In this document: in pieces, positions 21,291-32,189 of the stretch
Layout: every line of letters begins with the position of its first letter
Numbering within the stretch: position 1 is the first letter of the stretch
Origin: Sarcomyxa edulis
Taxonomy: Eukaryota; Basidiomycota; Agaricomycetes; Agaricales; Mycenaceae
NCBI GenBank assembly: GCA_009761415.1
Contig: QUOL01000018.1
Span: 372,001-436,000 of the forward strand
Direction of reading: 5' to 3'
Length of the DNA: 64,000 nucleotides
Translations under genes and position numbers: made by a program
The notes under the pieces: generated by a model
Databases searched by the model: none
Told to the model about the DNA's origin: nothing
What the model saw: the letters and a program-made list of their open reading frames with translations, nothing else

Positions 21291-24200
21291 ATGGCTACGG
21301 AAGTCTTGATCGATGACGAGAGAGGTTCGGGAAGGATTTCAGGTGCGCCCCAGGGTTATCCTCCATCAGAAATGGCGATATTGCGAGCGGAATACGCGAC
21401 GAACCTGGAAGAAACGACATCCGTCGCGTCCAGAGTAGCGGGTTTCGCTGGTAAAAGAAAGCTGGATAAGAAAGACGTGCTGGATCGCGGTCATAGCGCG
21501 ACGGAATTGTACTCGAGGTTTAGCGTTCATAACAATTTATTTCTAGTTATTCAACAAACCGCACGTGAACTTCAGGACTACGCCAAGAGGGCTGCTGACC
21601 TAGTTCCTGGAAGATCGAAACACTTCATCGTAGACCCTCACGATCTTCTACTGACGGTGCTCGGAGGCGCCAGTTCACTGTCCGAACTGGAGGTTGCTTG
21701 GTCGACTCTCCGAGAGCGTTTTGAAGCGGGTCAGAAGTTCTTGGACAAGTATGATCAGGAATATCAAGATAAATCCACCCCAACGTCTCCTACCTCGACG
21801 GCGTCGGATGTATATGCTGACTGGCCCACTACTCGTAGTAACGCCGATCAGTTATACCACATGCTGCAAAACATCCCCAGGCACCAGAGCAAGTACTCGA
21901 AAGAGGCTTTACGCGGGATGGGAGTGGGTCGCGTTATTGAACGAGTCTTACCGCCTTCTCCGAGTCTCCTTGCCGCCTTTCCAGAAAGGAACTTCGAGGA
22001 GCGGCCCAACGCGATATACTACGACTCTAGCGGCAAGAAGATCGAGATTACGCCAGCGCCGCGAAGTAGCTTCAGGTCTGGAGGTGACTTCCAGCCTCCG
22101 GAGGAAGATCACTTCGTCACCAAGAGGGACGGGAAGAAACGAGTCTCCATGGATCCGAAAGCCATAGCTTATAAAGAAGGACGGGATTTACCTCCTCACA
22201 TGAGTGTCACGGATCCCCCCTCTAAACGAAATTCCCCTCCTACGGGCGTATTTGGAGAAGGAACACCTTTCAAATCGAATAAATCTTTCTTTGATCAATA
22301 TCCCCACGCGACTGATCTGCAAGGATCGAAGACGCTTCCTCAGACTCCGGACGCGATAACAGGCATGGCTACTCCCTTCCCTTACGGTAAGCCGGAAGGA
22401 ACACCAAACTACAAGAACAAAACTCAAGGGGCCCCCTTTTCGGCGTCGAATTATACGGACTATCGTACGAGTCAGACGGGAAATTCGGAAGGAGAACGGT
22501 TTAGCCAACAACGCCCCCTACGAAGTTCTACCTTGGGAGGAAGACGGTCAACGGTCGCCGAAAGGGGACCTATGCGACACGATCGAACCTTGGACAACGA
22601 CGAGCGGCGTGATGAGGAAGAGGGATCAGACTCTGGAAGGGAATCAGACAGCGACCCAACAGATGACGACGAACCTCCGGATCCTGGGCGACGAGGCAAC
22701 GGAGGGGGAGGACCACCCCCACCTCCCCCGCCGGACTGGAACGGCGGGAACCCATGGGACGGTGGAGGAGGACCTCCAGGAGGAAACGGACCACCTAACC
22801 CCCCTGGGAATTCTACTGGCGGGACTAATGGCTACCCTGCGCCTCCGTACGGATATCTCGTACCGACCATTAAGCCGGAATTCAAACAAGATCAATTGCC
22901 CACTTGGGACGGAAACCACGATACAGCTCTGCAATATTTTTGGGATGTACAAGAATTGGCTTCGTTCGGAGGCTGGCTGCCCGCGGCCCTAGGATATTGG
23001 CTAGGATTTAAGCTGGAAGAAGGGTCGGACGTCAGGAACTGGTGGAGCACTCTCGATTCAGTCAGGAAAAGTCATATGAAACTGCATTATCTTAATTTCC
23101 TTGAGGGCATCAAGAACGATTATCTCGGGAAAAGATGGCAGGTTAAGATGAATCTCGAATTCAGTCAACAGCGGTTCAGGCAAATTGGATACGAACGTGA
23201 ATCCCCGCGGGCTTTTATCAGCAGACGAATCATCTATACTAGGATGCTAGCGAACGGCAATAACGGCGGTCCGCTGGAGGTGTTCATAGTCATGCAGCGC
23301 GCTCCTATTGCGTGGAGTGTGACACTACAGCTCGACTCGGTAGAAGATAGCGCCACTCTCTACTCTAGAGTGGTCGAGCACGAAGAAGCCCTCCTCTTTA
23401 GCTCTAAGCAAGTCGCGGCTAACGTGATCACGACCGACAATTTAGCTACTTCTTTGAAGAGGTTGGGCTTTGGGTCGGACTCTCGCTGGCGTGGACCCTC
23501 CGACCGAAGGACGAATCTGACTAGTCATGGCGATTCAGACAAGGGTCGACTGGAGAGCAAAGAGACTTACGCCAACGAACACGAATCAATCCACGACGAA
23601 ACGGATCTGACGGGCGCGATTGGCAAACAGGCCTATCAAGTCGTTAAAAAACGGCAGCGAGATCCTCCGAAGGGGGGATACCCCTTTACCAGGAACGACC
23701 ACGTAGTGACCAAGTTGGGTCGGCCCCCTCCTTCTCCATGCAAGGTTTGCGGAAGCAAAAACCATTGGGATCGGGAGTGCCCTGACTTTAGCTTGTACCT
23801 GGAGCGACGTCGGAAATCGGCGCAATTGAGCAGCGCTAGGGAGGACGACGACGAGACTTCAGCCCTTTACAACAGTGCTTACCATGTTTTCCTCAACGAG
23901 ACTTTAGCCGGCGAGATAGTCGACGAGAGGGCTTTAGAGGGAGCCGAGGAGCAACAGGATTTTAGGATGGCTTCTCCTCCCGAAGGGACTCTCTCAGCAG
24001 AGCCCTACGAGATAAAGGAGAGTAAGTCCAGTGGTCCGGACAGGACGAATTCCTCCCGAGATCAGCAAAGACGCGTCGCGATTGAGGAAATCGAGGACGA
24101 ATCTGAGCTGATTAGGAAGGGGAGTCCTGTCGCCCTCGAGCATCTGATCGAGGCTGTCGAGTTGTCTGCAGAGGATCGCCTTAGATGGGGTGACGATCCC

Positions 24201-27200
24201 GACGAAGGGAAGACGGTTCGAAACGAGGAGCGTTTCGGTTTACACGCGGCGTCGCGCACAATCGACGAACGCCTGGAGGAAGAGGGCATCGCTACGGATA
24301 AGGACAAGGGTGAACAGTACCCGTCCTCACCGACTCCGGATACTATTCTGCGTCTTAGGAAGAAAAGAACGACCAGGGAGGGTTTATCCTCAATGGGAAT
24401 TTCAGTTCTGTCGGTACGAGGGAGTGTCGGACATCCGTCAAGCCCTCCAGTCGACCTGAGACTGGACTCTTGTGCGGACATCACCTTAATTTCTCTGGAC
24501 TACTACAATTCCTTGACCTCCCCTCCGCCGATAAAGCAGGGCGCGCGCATGAAATTATGGCAACTTACCGAGAAAGGAACCCAACTGAACGGATTCGTGC
24601 GAATCCCGATATTCATGTGCACGGACGACGGCGTCGTAGTGGAGACGGAGGCGGAAGCCTACGTTGTGCCAAACATGTCGGTGCCTATCCTGCTAGGGGA
24701 AGATTATCAGTTGACCTATGAAGTGAGGGTCGACCGTAACGTGGAAACGGGAACGTCAATCTATTTCGCGGACGTCGACTGCACGGTCAAGGCACAAAAC
24801 GTGGAGCGAGCGGGTGACATTCCTCAACTTCGACGGAGCGTTCAGGATGCGGAGAGCTTCGTGAAAGCTAAGCAACATCGCCGCGACAAAGCGAGACGGC
24901 GTCGCAGGCGTGAAGCTGCTTTGGCCGAGTCGCGCGTCCTGCGAGCCTCTCAGACTTACAAGCTGAAGCCGCATCATACGGTGATGATAAAGGTGCAGGG
25001 AGACCTGGGCGACAATCAGGAGTGGATTGTGGAGAAGACTCTACTGCCGATGGTGGATAATAACCACCTGGTAATTCCAAACACCCTGATTACGTCGAGT
25101 AATCCCTATCTTCCTGTGGCTAACCCTAGCGATCACCCCCACTATATCTACAAGGGCGCGATCTTGGCTACCATACAAGACCCTAACTCGTTTTTCGACC
25201 GACCTAAAGATCTCTTCCACTTGGAGGCTCTACATCGTATGGCTGCGACGGCTACGACGATCATAGAGGCCACCTCGAAAGCGCAATCTCAAGGCGAGGA
25301 TAAGGAGGATGAGACGTACGGTCCGAAGACGGCAGCGATGCCAGATCCGGATGTTTATCCTTCATCCAAGATAGAAGAGTTGATCGATGTGGGGTCCTTG
25401 CCTGAACATCTACGGGATCGGGCCTGGTCTATGATTAAACGCCGGGCTGGCGCTTTTGGCTTCGATGGCCGTCTGGGACATCATCCAGCACGGGTGCACA
25501 TACGGACAGTGGATGGTCAGCAGCCTATCGCTGTGCCAATGTACGGCGCCTCCCCCGCTAAACGTTTGGTCATAGAGGAACAATTGGATAAATGGTTCGA
25601 GCAAGGAGTCATTGAGCCTTCTATCAGCCCTTGGAGCGCTCCGGTGGTGATCGCATATCGGAATGGTAAAGCTCGCTTTTGTGTGGATTACCGGAAGCTG
25701 AACGCGGTAACCATACCGGATGAGTTTCCTATTCCCCGACAGTCGGAGATCCTTCAATCCTTGTCAGGCGCCCAAGTGTTGTCGTCTTTAGACGCTCTTT
25801 CAGGATTCACGCAACTGGAAATGGATCCGGGACATGTTGAGAAGACAGCCTTTCGCACACACAGAGGGTTGTTTCAGTTTCGCCGCATGCCATTTGGTCT
25901 TCGGAATGGACCGTCAATTTTTCAAAGGGTGATGCAGACAGTCCTAGCCCCGTACCTCTGGCTGTTCTGTCTGGTGTATATCGACGACATTGTGATATAT
26001 TCATCTACCTACGAGGAGCATATCGAGCATCTAGACAAAGTTCTGGGAGCTATCGAACGGGCAGGTATCACCTTGTCACCTACGAAGTGCCATCTATTCT
26101 ATTCTTCCATTCTGCTCCTTGGTCATAAGGTTTCCCGGCTGGGCTTGTCTACTCACTATGAAAAAGTGAGAGCTATCTTGGAACTCAGTCGCCCGACGAA
26201 GTTGTCGCAGGTTCAGACTTTTTTGGGTATGGTGGTGTACTTCTCGGCTTTTATCCCTTTCTACGCCGATCTGTGCGCGCCGCTGTTCCAGCTGTTACGC
26301 AAGGGCGCACGATGGGAATGGACGGCGACTCACGAAAAAGCTTTTCAAAGCGCGAAGGAAGCCTTGAGGCGAGCTCCAGTACTGGGCCACCCGATTATGG
26401 GACTTCCCTATCGACTCTACACGGACGCTTCCGACCTAGCCCTCGGGTGTGCGCTGCAGCAGATTCAGCCGATTAAGGTTGCGGACTTGAAGGGCACTAA
26501 AGCTTACAAGCGTCTTCGGAGTGCCTACGATGCTGGTCTTCCGCCCCCTAAGCTTACAACCACCTTGTCGTTGAAGGCCGACGACGCACCGAAATCCGAT
26601 TCTTGGGGAGTGACTTTCGACGACAGCATTGTGCACGTGGAGCGAGTCATCGGCTACTGGTCGAGGACCTTCAAGCCTGCCGAAACTCGTTATTCCACTA
26701 CGGAACGGGAGGCGTTGGCTGCAAAAGAAGGTCTTGTCAAGTTTCAGCCTTTTATCGAAGGTGAGAAAGTACTTTTGGTCACGGATCACTCGGCGTTGCA
26801 ATGGGCTAGGACATACGAGAATTCGAACCGTCGCCTCGCAGCCTGGGGTACCATTTTTGCGGCTTATAGTGATTTGGAGATCATTCACCGCGCCGGCCGA
26901 GTGCACTCCAATGTCGATCCACTGTCCCGTCTTCCGCGATCTCCCCCAGAACATACGTCTCCCGCGGATGATGCAGAAGTAGCGATCGTCACGGATAGTG
27001 TAGCAGCGGCGTCGAGGGAAGCCACAGTCGACTCTCTTCCGGCCCGCCGCGCGACGTTCGTAGCTTGGGACGTCGAGTCCTGCCTCGAGAATGCTCGTTC
27101 CGCTTGGGTGGTTACGCGTCGGATGGCGCAACAACAGCAGCCCTCGCCGTCGGTCACGACTTCTTCTCTCGACCAGGGGGGGGGAAACGTAGATACGCGC

Positions 27201-28850
27201 GGGAGAATATCTTTATCACCTGACAAAAACGAGAGGGACGCGACGGTTGATCGAGAGACTTCGGACGACGTCTTATTGTCGAGCAACTCAGAGAAATATT
27301 GGGGTGCTTGGAACCCTCCGCCCTCTATGCACGTACACATGAGCGACACTTTTAGACGGAAATTCGTGGAGGGATACAGCAAGGATCCGCACCTCGCTGC
27401 CATCTGGAAGAGTCCGATAGGTCCGGACGACGAATGGATACCGGGAAGGCGGTTCTTCAAAGATGAAGTGGGTTTACTGTACTTCAGGGACGCGGACTAT
27501 CAGCCACGGCTATGTGTACCGGTGGAACAAAGGGCTATGGTTCTAAAGGAAGCGCACGAGAGTCCTTTCTCTACAGCTCACGCCGGCCCAGAAAAACTAT
27601 GGCAAAAGCTGAGCCAGAAGTTTTACTGGAGACGAATGAAAGCAGACATCCTACGTTTCTGCCATTCGTGCGACGTCTGCCAGAAGGTCAAGTGGTCGAA
27701 CTTCAACAAGTATGGATACTTGACGCCGAACCCTATACCATCTAGACCGTACGAGTCAGTTTCGATGGACTTCATAGTGAACCTTCCTTGGTCGGGAGAG
27801 TACAACGCCATTTACGTGGTAGTGGACAGACTCACGAAACATGCACAATTTGTTCCAACGACCACAGCGTTGACCTCTTCCGAGTTCGCCCAAGTATTCG
27901 TGAAGAACGTAGTCTGCCGTTTCGGATTACCGGACAGCATAGTGACTGACAGGGATCCTCGTTGGACCTCTGACTTTTGGAAGGGGGTCTCGACATTTTT
28001 AAAGACTAAGATGTCTCTGTCGTCAGCTCACCATCCCCAGCACGACGGACAGACGGAGATCGTCAACAAGTACCTGGAGACGATGTTGAGGGCCTACGTC
28101 GCGGGAAACAAAGCTTCGTGGGCCGAGTGGTTGCCGCTACTCGAGTTCGCCTACAACAGCTCCGTTCATCAGTCAATCGGGACTAGCCCCTATTTCCTTT
28201 TATACGGTTTTCACCCAAAAGAGCCGCTGGACTTTATATCTAATCGGGGTCGAGCGGAGACTCGGTCATATCACATGAAGGATGACTCGAAGCAATTCCT
28301 GGAGGACATAGCTATGCACCGTGAGCAAGCGCGAATGGCCATCGCCCGAGCGCAAGAAGGTCAGGCTAAAGCGTACAACAAAGGTCGCAAGCCAGCACCA
28401 GAATTCCGCGTTGGTTCCAAAGTTTTGGTGAATCCCCATACGCTGGAGTGGCTCGAATCGAAAGGTGAAGGCGCGAAACTGAATCAGCGCTGGATCGGAC
28501 CCTTTGAAGTCACCGAAGTGGTAAACCCGAAGGTGTACAGGCTTAGAATGAGCAGTAAATATCCGGGGCTGCCGATCTTCAACATCAAGCATTTACGGAA
28601 ATACGACGAATCACCCCCAGAGTTTGGCGATCGGGCTGTCCTACCTGAAACCAGGTCGAACAAGAAAGAGGATCCCGAAGACGATGTGGAACGGATTGTG
28701 GGTCATAAGTGGGATAAGGCGAAGCGACGTTACCTATTCCTAATCAGATGGGAGGGCTATGGTCCTCAGTTTGATACTTGGGAACCGGCGCTCCACTTGA
28801 AGAATGCCTCTCACCTGCTGGGCCGTTACAAGCGTCAGTGGAACTTATGA
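21291..28850 (+). CDS. Gag-Pol polyprotein of the chromovirus
   Basis: One uninterrupted frame encodes the polyprotein (about 2,519 residues from the first ATG at 21291). The frame is already open 144 codons upstream (from about 20859) but contains no ATG there. Order: a long acidic/Pro-rich N-terminus with poly-Gly/Pro near 22690-22830; Gag core (about 22875-23400); CCHC knuckle CKVCGSKNHWDREC (about 23740); aspartic protease with LRLDSCADITLIS (about 24457; DSC in place of the usual DSG/DTG); reverse transcriptase with FCVDYRKLNAVT and YIDDIVIYS (about 25980); RNase H (YTDASDLALG, about 26415); integrase zinc-binding HSCDVCQK and DDE core (SMDFIVNLP, VTDRDPRW, DGQTEIVNKY); chromodomain (IRWEGYGPQFDTWEP, about 28745). 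No stops or frameshifts, so it is probably active. Confidence 0.95.
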   Translation: MATEVLIDDERGSGRISGAPQGYPPSEMAILRAEYATNLEETTSVASRVAGFAGKRKLDKKDVLDRGHSATELYSRFSVHNNLFLVIQQTARELQDYAKRAADLVPGRSKHFIVDPHDLLLTVLGGASSLSELEVAWSTLRERFEAGQKFLDKYDQEYQDKSTPTSPTSTASDVYADWPTTRSNADQLYHMLQNIPRHQSKYSKEALRGMGVGRVIERVLPPSPSLLAAFPERNFEERPNAIYYDSSGKKIEITPAPRSSFRSGGDFQPPEEDHFVTKRDGKKRVSMDPKAIAYKEGRDLPPHMSVTDPPSKRNSPPTGVFGEGTPFKSNKSFFDQYPHATDLQGSKTLPQTPDAITGMATPFPYGKPEGTPNYKNKTQGAPFSASNYTDYRTSQTGNSEGERFSQQRPLRSSTLGGRRSTVAERGPMRHDRTLDNDERRDEEEGSDSGRESDSDPTDDDEPPDPGRRGNGGGGPPPPPPPDWNGGNPWDGGGGPPGGNGPPNPPGNSTGGTNGYPAPPYGYLVPTIKPEFKQDQLPTWDGNHDTALQYFWDVQELASFGGWLPAALGYWLGFKLEEGSDVRNWWSTLDSVRKSHMKLHYLNFLEGIKNDYLGKRWQVKMNLEFSQQRFRQIGYERESPRAFISRRIIYTRMLANGNNGGPLEVFIVMQRAPIAWSVTLQLDSVEDSATLYSRVVEHEEALLFSSKQVAANVITTDNLATSLKRLGFGSDSRWRGPSDRRTNLTSHGDSDKGRLESKETYANEHESIHDETDLTGAIGKQAYQVVKKRQRDPPKGGYPFTRNDHVVTKLGRPPPSPCKVCGSKNHWDRECPDFSLYLERRRKSAQLSSAREDDDETSALYNSAYHVFLNETLAGEIVDERALEGAEEQQDFRMASPPEGTLSAEPYEIKESKSSGPDRTNSSRDQQRRVAIEEIEDESELIRKGSPVALEHLIEAVELSAEDRLRWGDDPDEGKTVRNEERFGLHAASRTIDERLEEEGIATDKDKGEQYPSSPTPDTILRLRKKRTTREGLSSMGISVLSVRGSVGHPSSPPVDLRLDSCADITLISLDYYNSLTSPPPIKQGARMKLWQLTEKGTQLNGFVRIPIFMCTDDGVVVETEAEAYVVPNMSVPILLGEDYQLTYEVRVDRNVETGTSIYFADVDCTVKAQNVERAGDIPQLRRSVQDAESFVKAKQHRRDKARRRRRREAALAESRVLRASQTYKLKPHHTVMIKVQGDLGDNQEWIVEKTLLPMVDNNHLVIPNTLITSSNPYLPVANPSDHPHYIYKGAILATIQDPNSFFDRPKDLFHLEALHRMAATATTIIEATSKAQSQGEDKEDETYGPKTAAMPDPDVYPSSKIEELIDVGSLPEHLRDRAWSMIKRRAGAFGFDGRLGHHPARVHIRTVDGQQPIAVPMYGASPAKRLVIEEQLDKWFEQGVIEPSISPWSAPVVIAYRNGKARFCVDYRKLNAVTIPDEFPIPRQSEILQSLSGAQVLSSLDALSGFTQLEMDPGHVEKTAFRTHRGLFQFRRMPFGLRNGPSIFQRVMQTVLAPYLWLFCLVYIDDIVIYSSTYEEHIEHLDKVLGAIERAGITLSPTKCHLFYSSILLLGHKVSRLGLSTHYEKVRAILELSRPTKLSQVQTFLGMVVYFSAFIPFYADLCAPLFQLLRKGARWEWTATHEKAFQSAKEALRRAPVLGHPIMGLPYRLYTDASDLALGCALQQIQPIKVADLKGTKAYKRLRSAYDAGLPPPKLTTTLSLKADDAPKSDSWGVTFDDSIVHVERVIGYWSRTFKPAETRYSTTEREALAAKEGLVKFQPFIEGEKVLLVTDHSALQWARTYENSNRRLAAWGTIFAAYSDLEIIHRAGRVHSNVDPLSRLPRSPPEHTSPADDAEVAIVTDSVAAASREATVDSLPARRATFVAWDVESCLENARSAWVVTRRMAQQQQPSPSVTTSSLDQGGGNVDTRGRISLSPDKNERDATVDRETSDDVLLSSNSEKYWGAWNPPPSMHVHMSDTFRRKFVEGYSKDPHLAAIWKSPIGPDDEWIPGRRFFKDEVGLLYFRDADYQPRLCVPVEQRAMVLKEAHESPFSTAHAGPEKLWQKLSQKFYWRRMKADILRFCHSCDVCQKVKWSNFNKYGYLTPNPIPSRPYESVSMDFIVNLPWSGEYNAIYVVVDRLTKHAQFVPTTTALTSSEFAQVFVKNVVCRFGLPDSIVTDRDPRWTSDFWKGVSTFLKTKMSLSSAHHPQHDGQTEIVNKYLETMLRAYVAGNKASWAEWLPLLEFAYNSSVHQSIGTSPYFLLYGFHPKEPLDFISNRGRAETRSYHMKDDSKQFLEDIAMHREQARMAIARAQEGQAKAYNKGRKPAPEFRVGSKVLVNPHTLEWLESKGEGAKLNQRWIGPFEVTEVVNPKVYRLRMSSKYPGLPIFNIKHLRKYDESPPEFGDRAVLPETRSNKKEDPEDDVERIVGHKWDKAKRRYLFLIRWEGYGPQFDTWEPALHLKNASHLLGRYKRQWNL

Positions 28851-28870
28851 TCCATCTTACCTTTATCTTT

Positions 28871-28917
<47 letters not shown>

Positions 28918-29487
28918 TCTTTCTTTCTCTTTCTTTGTTTCTTTCTCGCTATCCGCTCTTGAATTTTACTTCTTAGTCTCTTTTTTTTCGCCTTACTTTC
29001 GTCACGTTTCTTCGGTCGATATCCTCTGTTTCGTTTCTTCTACACCCTCCCAGGATGCTCGACCCATACGACTTACGCTCGTTGCTGGTGCGTCGCCGGG
29101 GGTTTCAATCCTGGATCTTTCAAGGCTCCCGATGGTCGACATTCGTGCCTTCCACCTATCCTTCGTTGAACTTTTCGTACGGTGGCGCTTGTTGACCTTT
29201 GTTGAAACGACAAGCCTCCTCGACGGGCCGGCGTCATCCGATGTTGGAAATTCAGTGGTCTGTAGGTACTCGTGGCCACGGATTGTCCCGGAATTCGGAA
29301 GCCCGTGGGTGATGGACATCGCGATAGCGATAACTTCTTCCCTCTCTCGCTCTCCCTCTTACCACCACCCTCCTTCGGAGAAAGCCTGTGTACGGACTGA
29401 GAGGCTTGGGCATATCCGGAGCCTTCTCGTCTTAGGGCCGACCGCAGTTTTTTACGGATATCCGATTAAACTGTGCGTTATCAAGAG
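28851..29487 (+). other. Spacer between Gag-Pol and the extra ORF, with a CT microsatellite
   Basis: Starts with a pyrimidine-rich tract dominated by (CT)n at about 28876-28926, followed by T-rich and C/T-rich sequence. The rest has no recognisable coding segment. The region would be transcribed in the genomic RNA and could serve in splicing or internal initiation of the downstream ORF, but that is only inference. Confidence 0.6.
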
Positions 29488-32181
29488 ATGGAGGCGTGCT
29501 ACAGGAACTCGGTGGGGAATATTCCCATCCCCGAAATTTTCGAGCATGATGGCCAAACATTCGTTTGCCTGAACTTTACGGCGCGTAATCTCCCGATAGG
29601 ACTCTTAAGCTTCCGCTCTACTCGCAAATATCCGCGGGACTACGGAAGAGCGGGGGTGCTACTTGAGTTTGAATGGACTAAGGATAGCCTCTGGTATGAC
29701 GAGAATCACTTCTGGGCGGGGTTCATACCGACTGATTCGGCCGACGCCTGGGATCGGTACATTGATCTGGGTGATACGGTGGAAACTTACCCAGTACCCG
29801 GAAAAGAGACTTACACCGTCCCTTCGGTGTGGGCGCATCACGCTCGTAACGAAATTCTGGGACTGCAACGCTGCTGTCTCGATATTCGATACCATACGTC
29901 TTATGGCAAGCGATCCAAGTTGCCTTACTTCGTCGATTTCAAGGTCCTCACGCGCGAATATCCCACTGAGTCAGACGTCGATATTATTACTGCCGCTACG
30001 AAACGTTGTATTCTCGACGGTCGAGGCTTCTTAGCGTGGTGGATGTTGAGTGTGCACAACTGGACGAAGCAGTTACCTCTGGAAACCGTAGAGCTAATGG
30101 CGGAAATGGGACTGCTGAACCGTGCGCGAAGGGGAGTTGTTGTGGATCTCGTTCGCGACTGGAAGACGGTGAACATCAGTAACCTGGTAGCTCATGATGT
30201 TCCGGTATTCTACCCTTGGACGGAAGACGAAGCTAACGATCCCAGATTCACGCGTTTCAGCCCCAGCTTCCTGCGGTACTACAATGAATTTGTGGCCTCG
30301 ACAGTGGATCTGGATGAAGCGTGCGCAGAGGACGTACCGGGTTTGTTGACTCTGTACCCCTCGCTCCTCAAATACGACGAATTCAGTCAGGCCGTTGATC
30401 AGAAGTGGGATTCATCGGTAGGCGATCGACGCATAGTGGGACGTACCTACCACGTGTACGTTGAGGACTTCGAAGGTTGGAAGCCTAGAGAAATTCTGTC
30501 CCCGGCCGAAGCCGACCTCGCAGTACGTCGCTACCATCACCGTTTGTTTAACGGCCCCCCGGAGCGAAAGATAATTTGCTGGGCGTTCCGTCCAATTAGC
30601 AGGGCGTCACCTGAAGGTGATGAACTTTCCGTTTCGGAAGACGAGGTTACTCCCAGTCAGATAAGGGAGATGTATCGCGCTCGTTACGCCCCGCTGGACG
30701 ACCAGACCTTCGACGTTGAGTCCGGTCGCAAGGACGTGCCCAGGAAGGTCCCATCGCTCGCGGCGCGGCTGTCGGAGGAATCGCGACTCTTTGAACCAGG
30801 CACTAGTGATGCTGATGCGATGGTCGTCGACGATCAGGGATCGACGGCTTCGAGTCAATCGACGAGTCCAGAGGATCGTGCTAGGCCTTATGAAACTCGC
30901 GTTTCTAAGAGAGGGCGGCGCAAGACCAAACGCCCCAAGCCCTACGGTACTTCCCGACCCTCCGACTTACCCCTCATTTCCCCCGAGTTCCGTCGATTCG
31001 AGTCCAATGTGAACAACGAGCACAACGCTTCCAGCTGGGTCGCTAGCATGGTCGGATCCATGAAGGTCGACGGCCTCAGTCTTGCGGAGAGGATGGGGTA
31101 CCAAGCGCGTTCCAACGATTCCAGCCGAGCTAGCGACGAACGGGTCGCGGCGCATGCAGCAGCGGAAATTCGAGACATACACCTCGAAGAAGGTCGTGCT
31201 ACTCTGGAGCATCGTCTCCTGGATTGGAGGGCAAAGTTCATTGTCCCTAGCAATCCGAGCGACGTTTGCGCGGTCCCGGCCTCTTGCCGTTGGAATCCCG
31301 CTCTGTTGGACCGAGGAACGCTCGTCATACCGGAACTTAGAGTCGCCGTGATGATGCGCTTGTTAGCCAATACAACAGAGGGTTGCACTTCCATTCGGGA
31401 AATCTTGACCCTAGCTATCGAGCGAGGGTTCGAGTTCCAAATCTACGTGAAACAATCTGACGTCGCGCTTTTTCGCCCTGCTCTACTTTCTCCAATGGAC
31501 TACGCTGCTTCCGTTTATTACAGTATCGGGTTTCATAACCCCCCGCTGACTTGGGGAAATGGCGGTCAGGACTTGTACAATCGCTACCGAGCTGGGGTGA
31601 TGGACGTCTTACGCCGTCCTCATGCGAGGGCTTTCATCGGTCTAGGGGGGCCAGTGTCCTGGATCGCGCGTCGATACGGAGGGGTGGATTTGGTCCGTCA
31701 GTTCATGAACGGCCCTTCCATCCAGGTGACGGTCCACCAAAAGGGAAAAGTTAACTTGGAGGATTTCAACTTCGCGCAAACCGACGACGTGTCTCCCGAG
31801 GAAATACAAGTTCTCTTGGGGTACGTGAAATATGGGAGCCAAGAGTTGGACAAATGGATCTATCCAACCCCTCACATCCTGCTTTCGTTTCTTCACCATT
31901 ACCATGGCGACTGGAACCCCGCGACGGAGCACCTCGTTTTCGACGCCATTTACGAGCATTTGGAGAAGGGACGGGTCGAACCTATGACCGAAAGCGGGTG
32001 GCGCGATTTCCTCCGCTGGGCTAACAGGGGGCGCAACGCTCCTGAGTATATGCCGACTTCTAGCGACTTTCTGGCTGCGAATACGGAGTTAATGACGGCT
32101 TTCGGAAAGGGTTGGCGCCACGTCGCTCTTCAGGATCTGACGGTCCCCGAGGCATTCACACAGGTCGCAACCGGAAACTAG
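29488..32181 (+). CDS. Extra 3' ORF of the Gypsy element, unknown function
   Basis: About 897 residues from the ATG at 29488 (the frame opens slightly earlier with GTG). It stops at 32181, right at the polypurine tract. I do not recognise a family. The N-terminal 330 residues look globular (FTARNLPIGLLSFRSTRKYP, FLAWWMLSVHNWTKQLP, VPVFYPWTEDEANDPRF). The middle is Ser/acidic/basic and probably disordered (SKRGRRKTKRPKPYG, a possible nuclear signal). The C-terminal third is globular again (NPPLTWGNGGQDLYNRY). No signal peptide or membrane span is apparent, so an envelope protein is unlikely despite the env-like position. The long open frame without stops shows it is maintained by selection or is very young. 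Confidence 0.85.
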   Translation: MEACYRNSVGNIPIPEIFEHDGQTFVCLNFTARNLPIGLLSFRSTRKYPRDYGRAGVLLEFEWTKDSLWYDENHFWAGFIPTDSADAWDRYIDLGDTVETYPVPGKETYTVPSVWAHHARNEILGLQRCCLDIRYHTSYGKRSKLPYFVDFKVLTREYPTESDVDIITAATKRCILDGRGFLAWWMLSVHNWTKQLPLETVELMAEMGLLNRARRGVVVDLVRDWKTVNISNLVAHDVPVFYPWTEDEANDPRFTRFSPSFLRYYNEFVASTVDLDEACAEDVPGLLTLYPSLLKYDEFSQAVDQKWDSSVGDRRIVGRTYHVYVEDFEGWKPREILSPAEADLAVRRYHHRLFNGPPERKIICWAFRPISRASPEGDELSVSEDEVTPSQIREMYRARYAPLDDQTFDVESGRKDVPRKVPSLAARLSEESRLFEPGTSDADAMVVDDQGSTASSQSTSPEDRARPYETRVSKRGRRKTKRPKPYGTSRPSDLPLISPEFRRFESNVNNEHNASSWVASMVGSMKVDGLSLAERMGYQARSNDSSRASDERVAAHAAAEIRDIHLEEGRATLEHRLLDWRAKFIVPSNPSDVCAVPASCRWNPALLDRGTLVIPELRVAVMMRLLANTTEGCTSIREILTLAIERGFEFQIYVKQSDVALFRPALLSPMDYAASVYYSIGFHNPPLTWGNGGQDLYNRYRAGVMDVLRRPHARAFIGLGGPVSWIARRYGGVDLVRQFMNGPSIQVTVHQKGKVNLEDFNFAQTDDVSPEEIQVLLGYVKYGSQELDKWIYPTPHILLSFLHHYHGDWNPATEHLVFDAIYEHLEKGRVEPMTESGWRDFLRWANRGRNAPEYMPTSSDFLAANTELMTAFGKGWRHVALQDLTVPEAFTQVATGN

Positions 32182-32189
32182 GGGGGCTA
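32182..32189 (+). other. Polypurine tract before the 3' LTR
   Basis: The stop codon TAG of the extra ORF runs straight into GGGGGG, followed by CTA and the TG of the LTR. This short purine run is the expected primer for plus-strand DNA synthesis. Confidence 0.7.

Noticed and set aside
29488..32181. Envelope gene of an errantivirus-like element
   Set aside because: No signal peptide, transmembrane segment or furin-type site is visible. The Pol C-terminus is a chromodomain, typical of chromoviruses that lack env.
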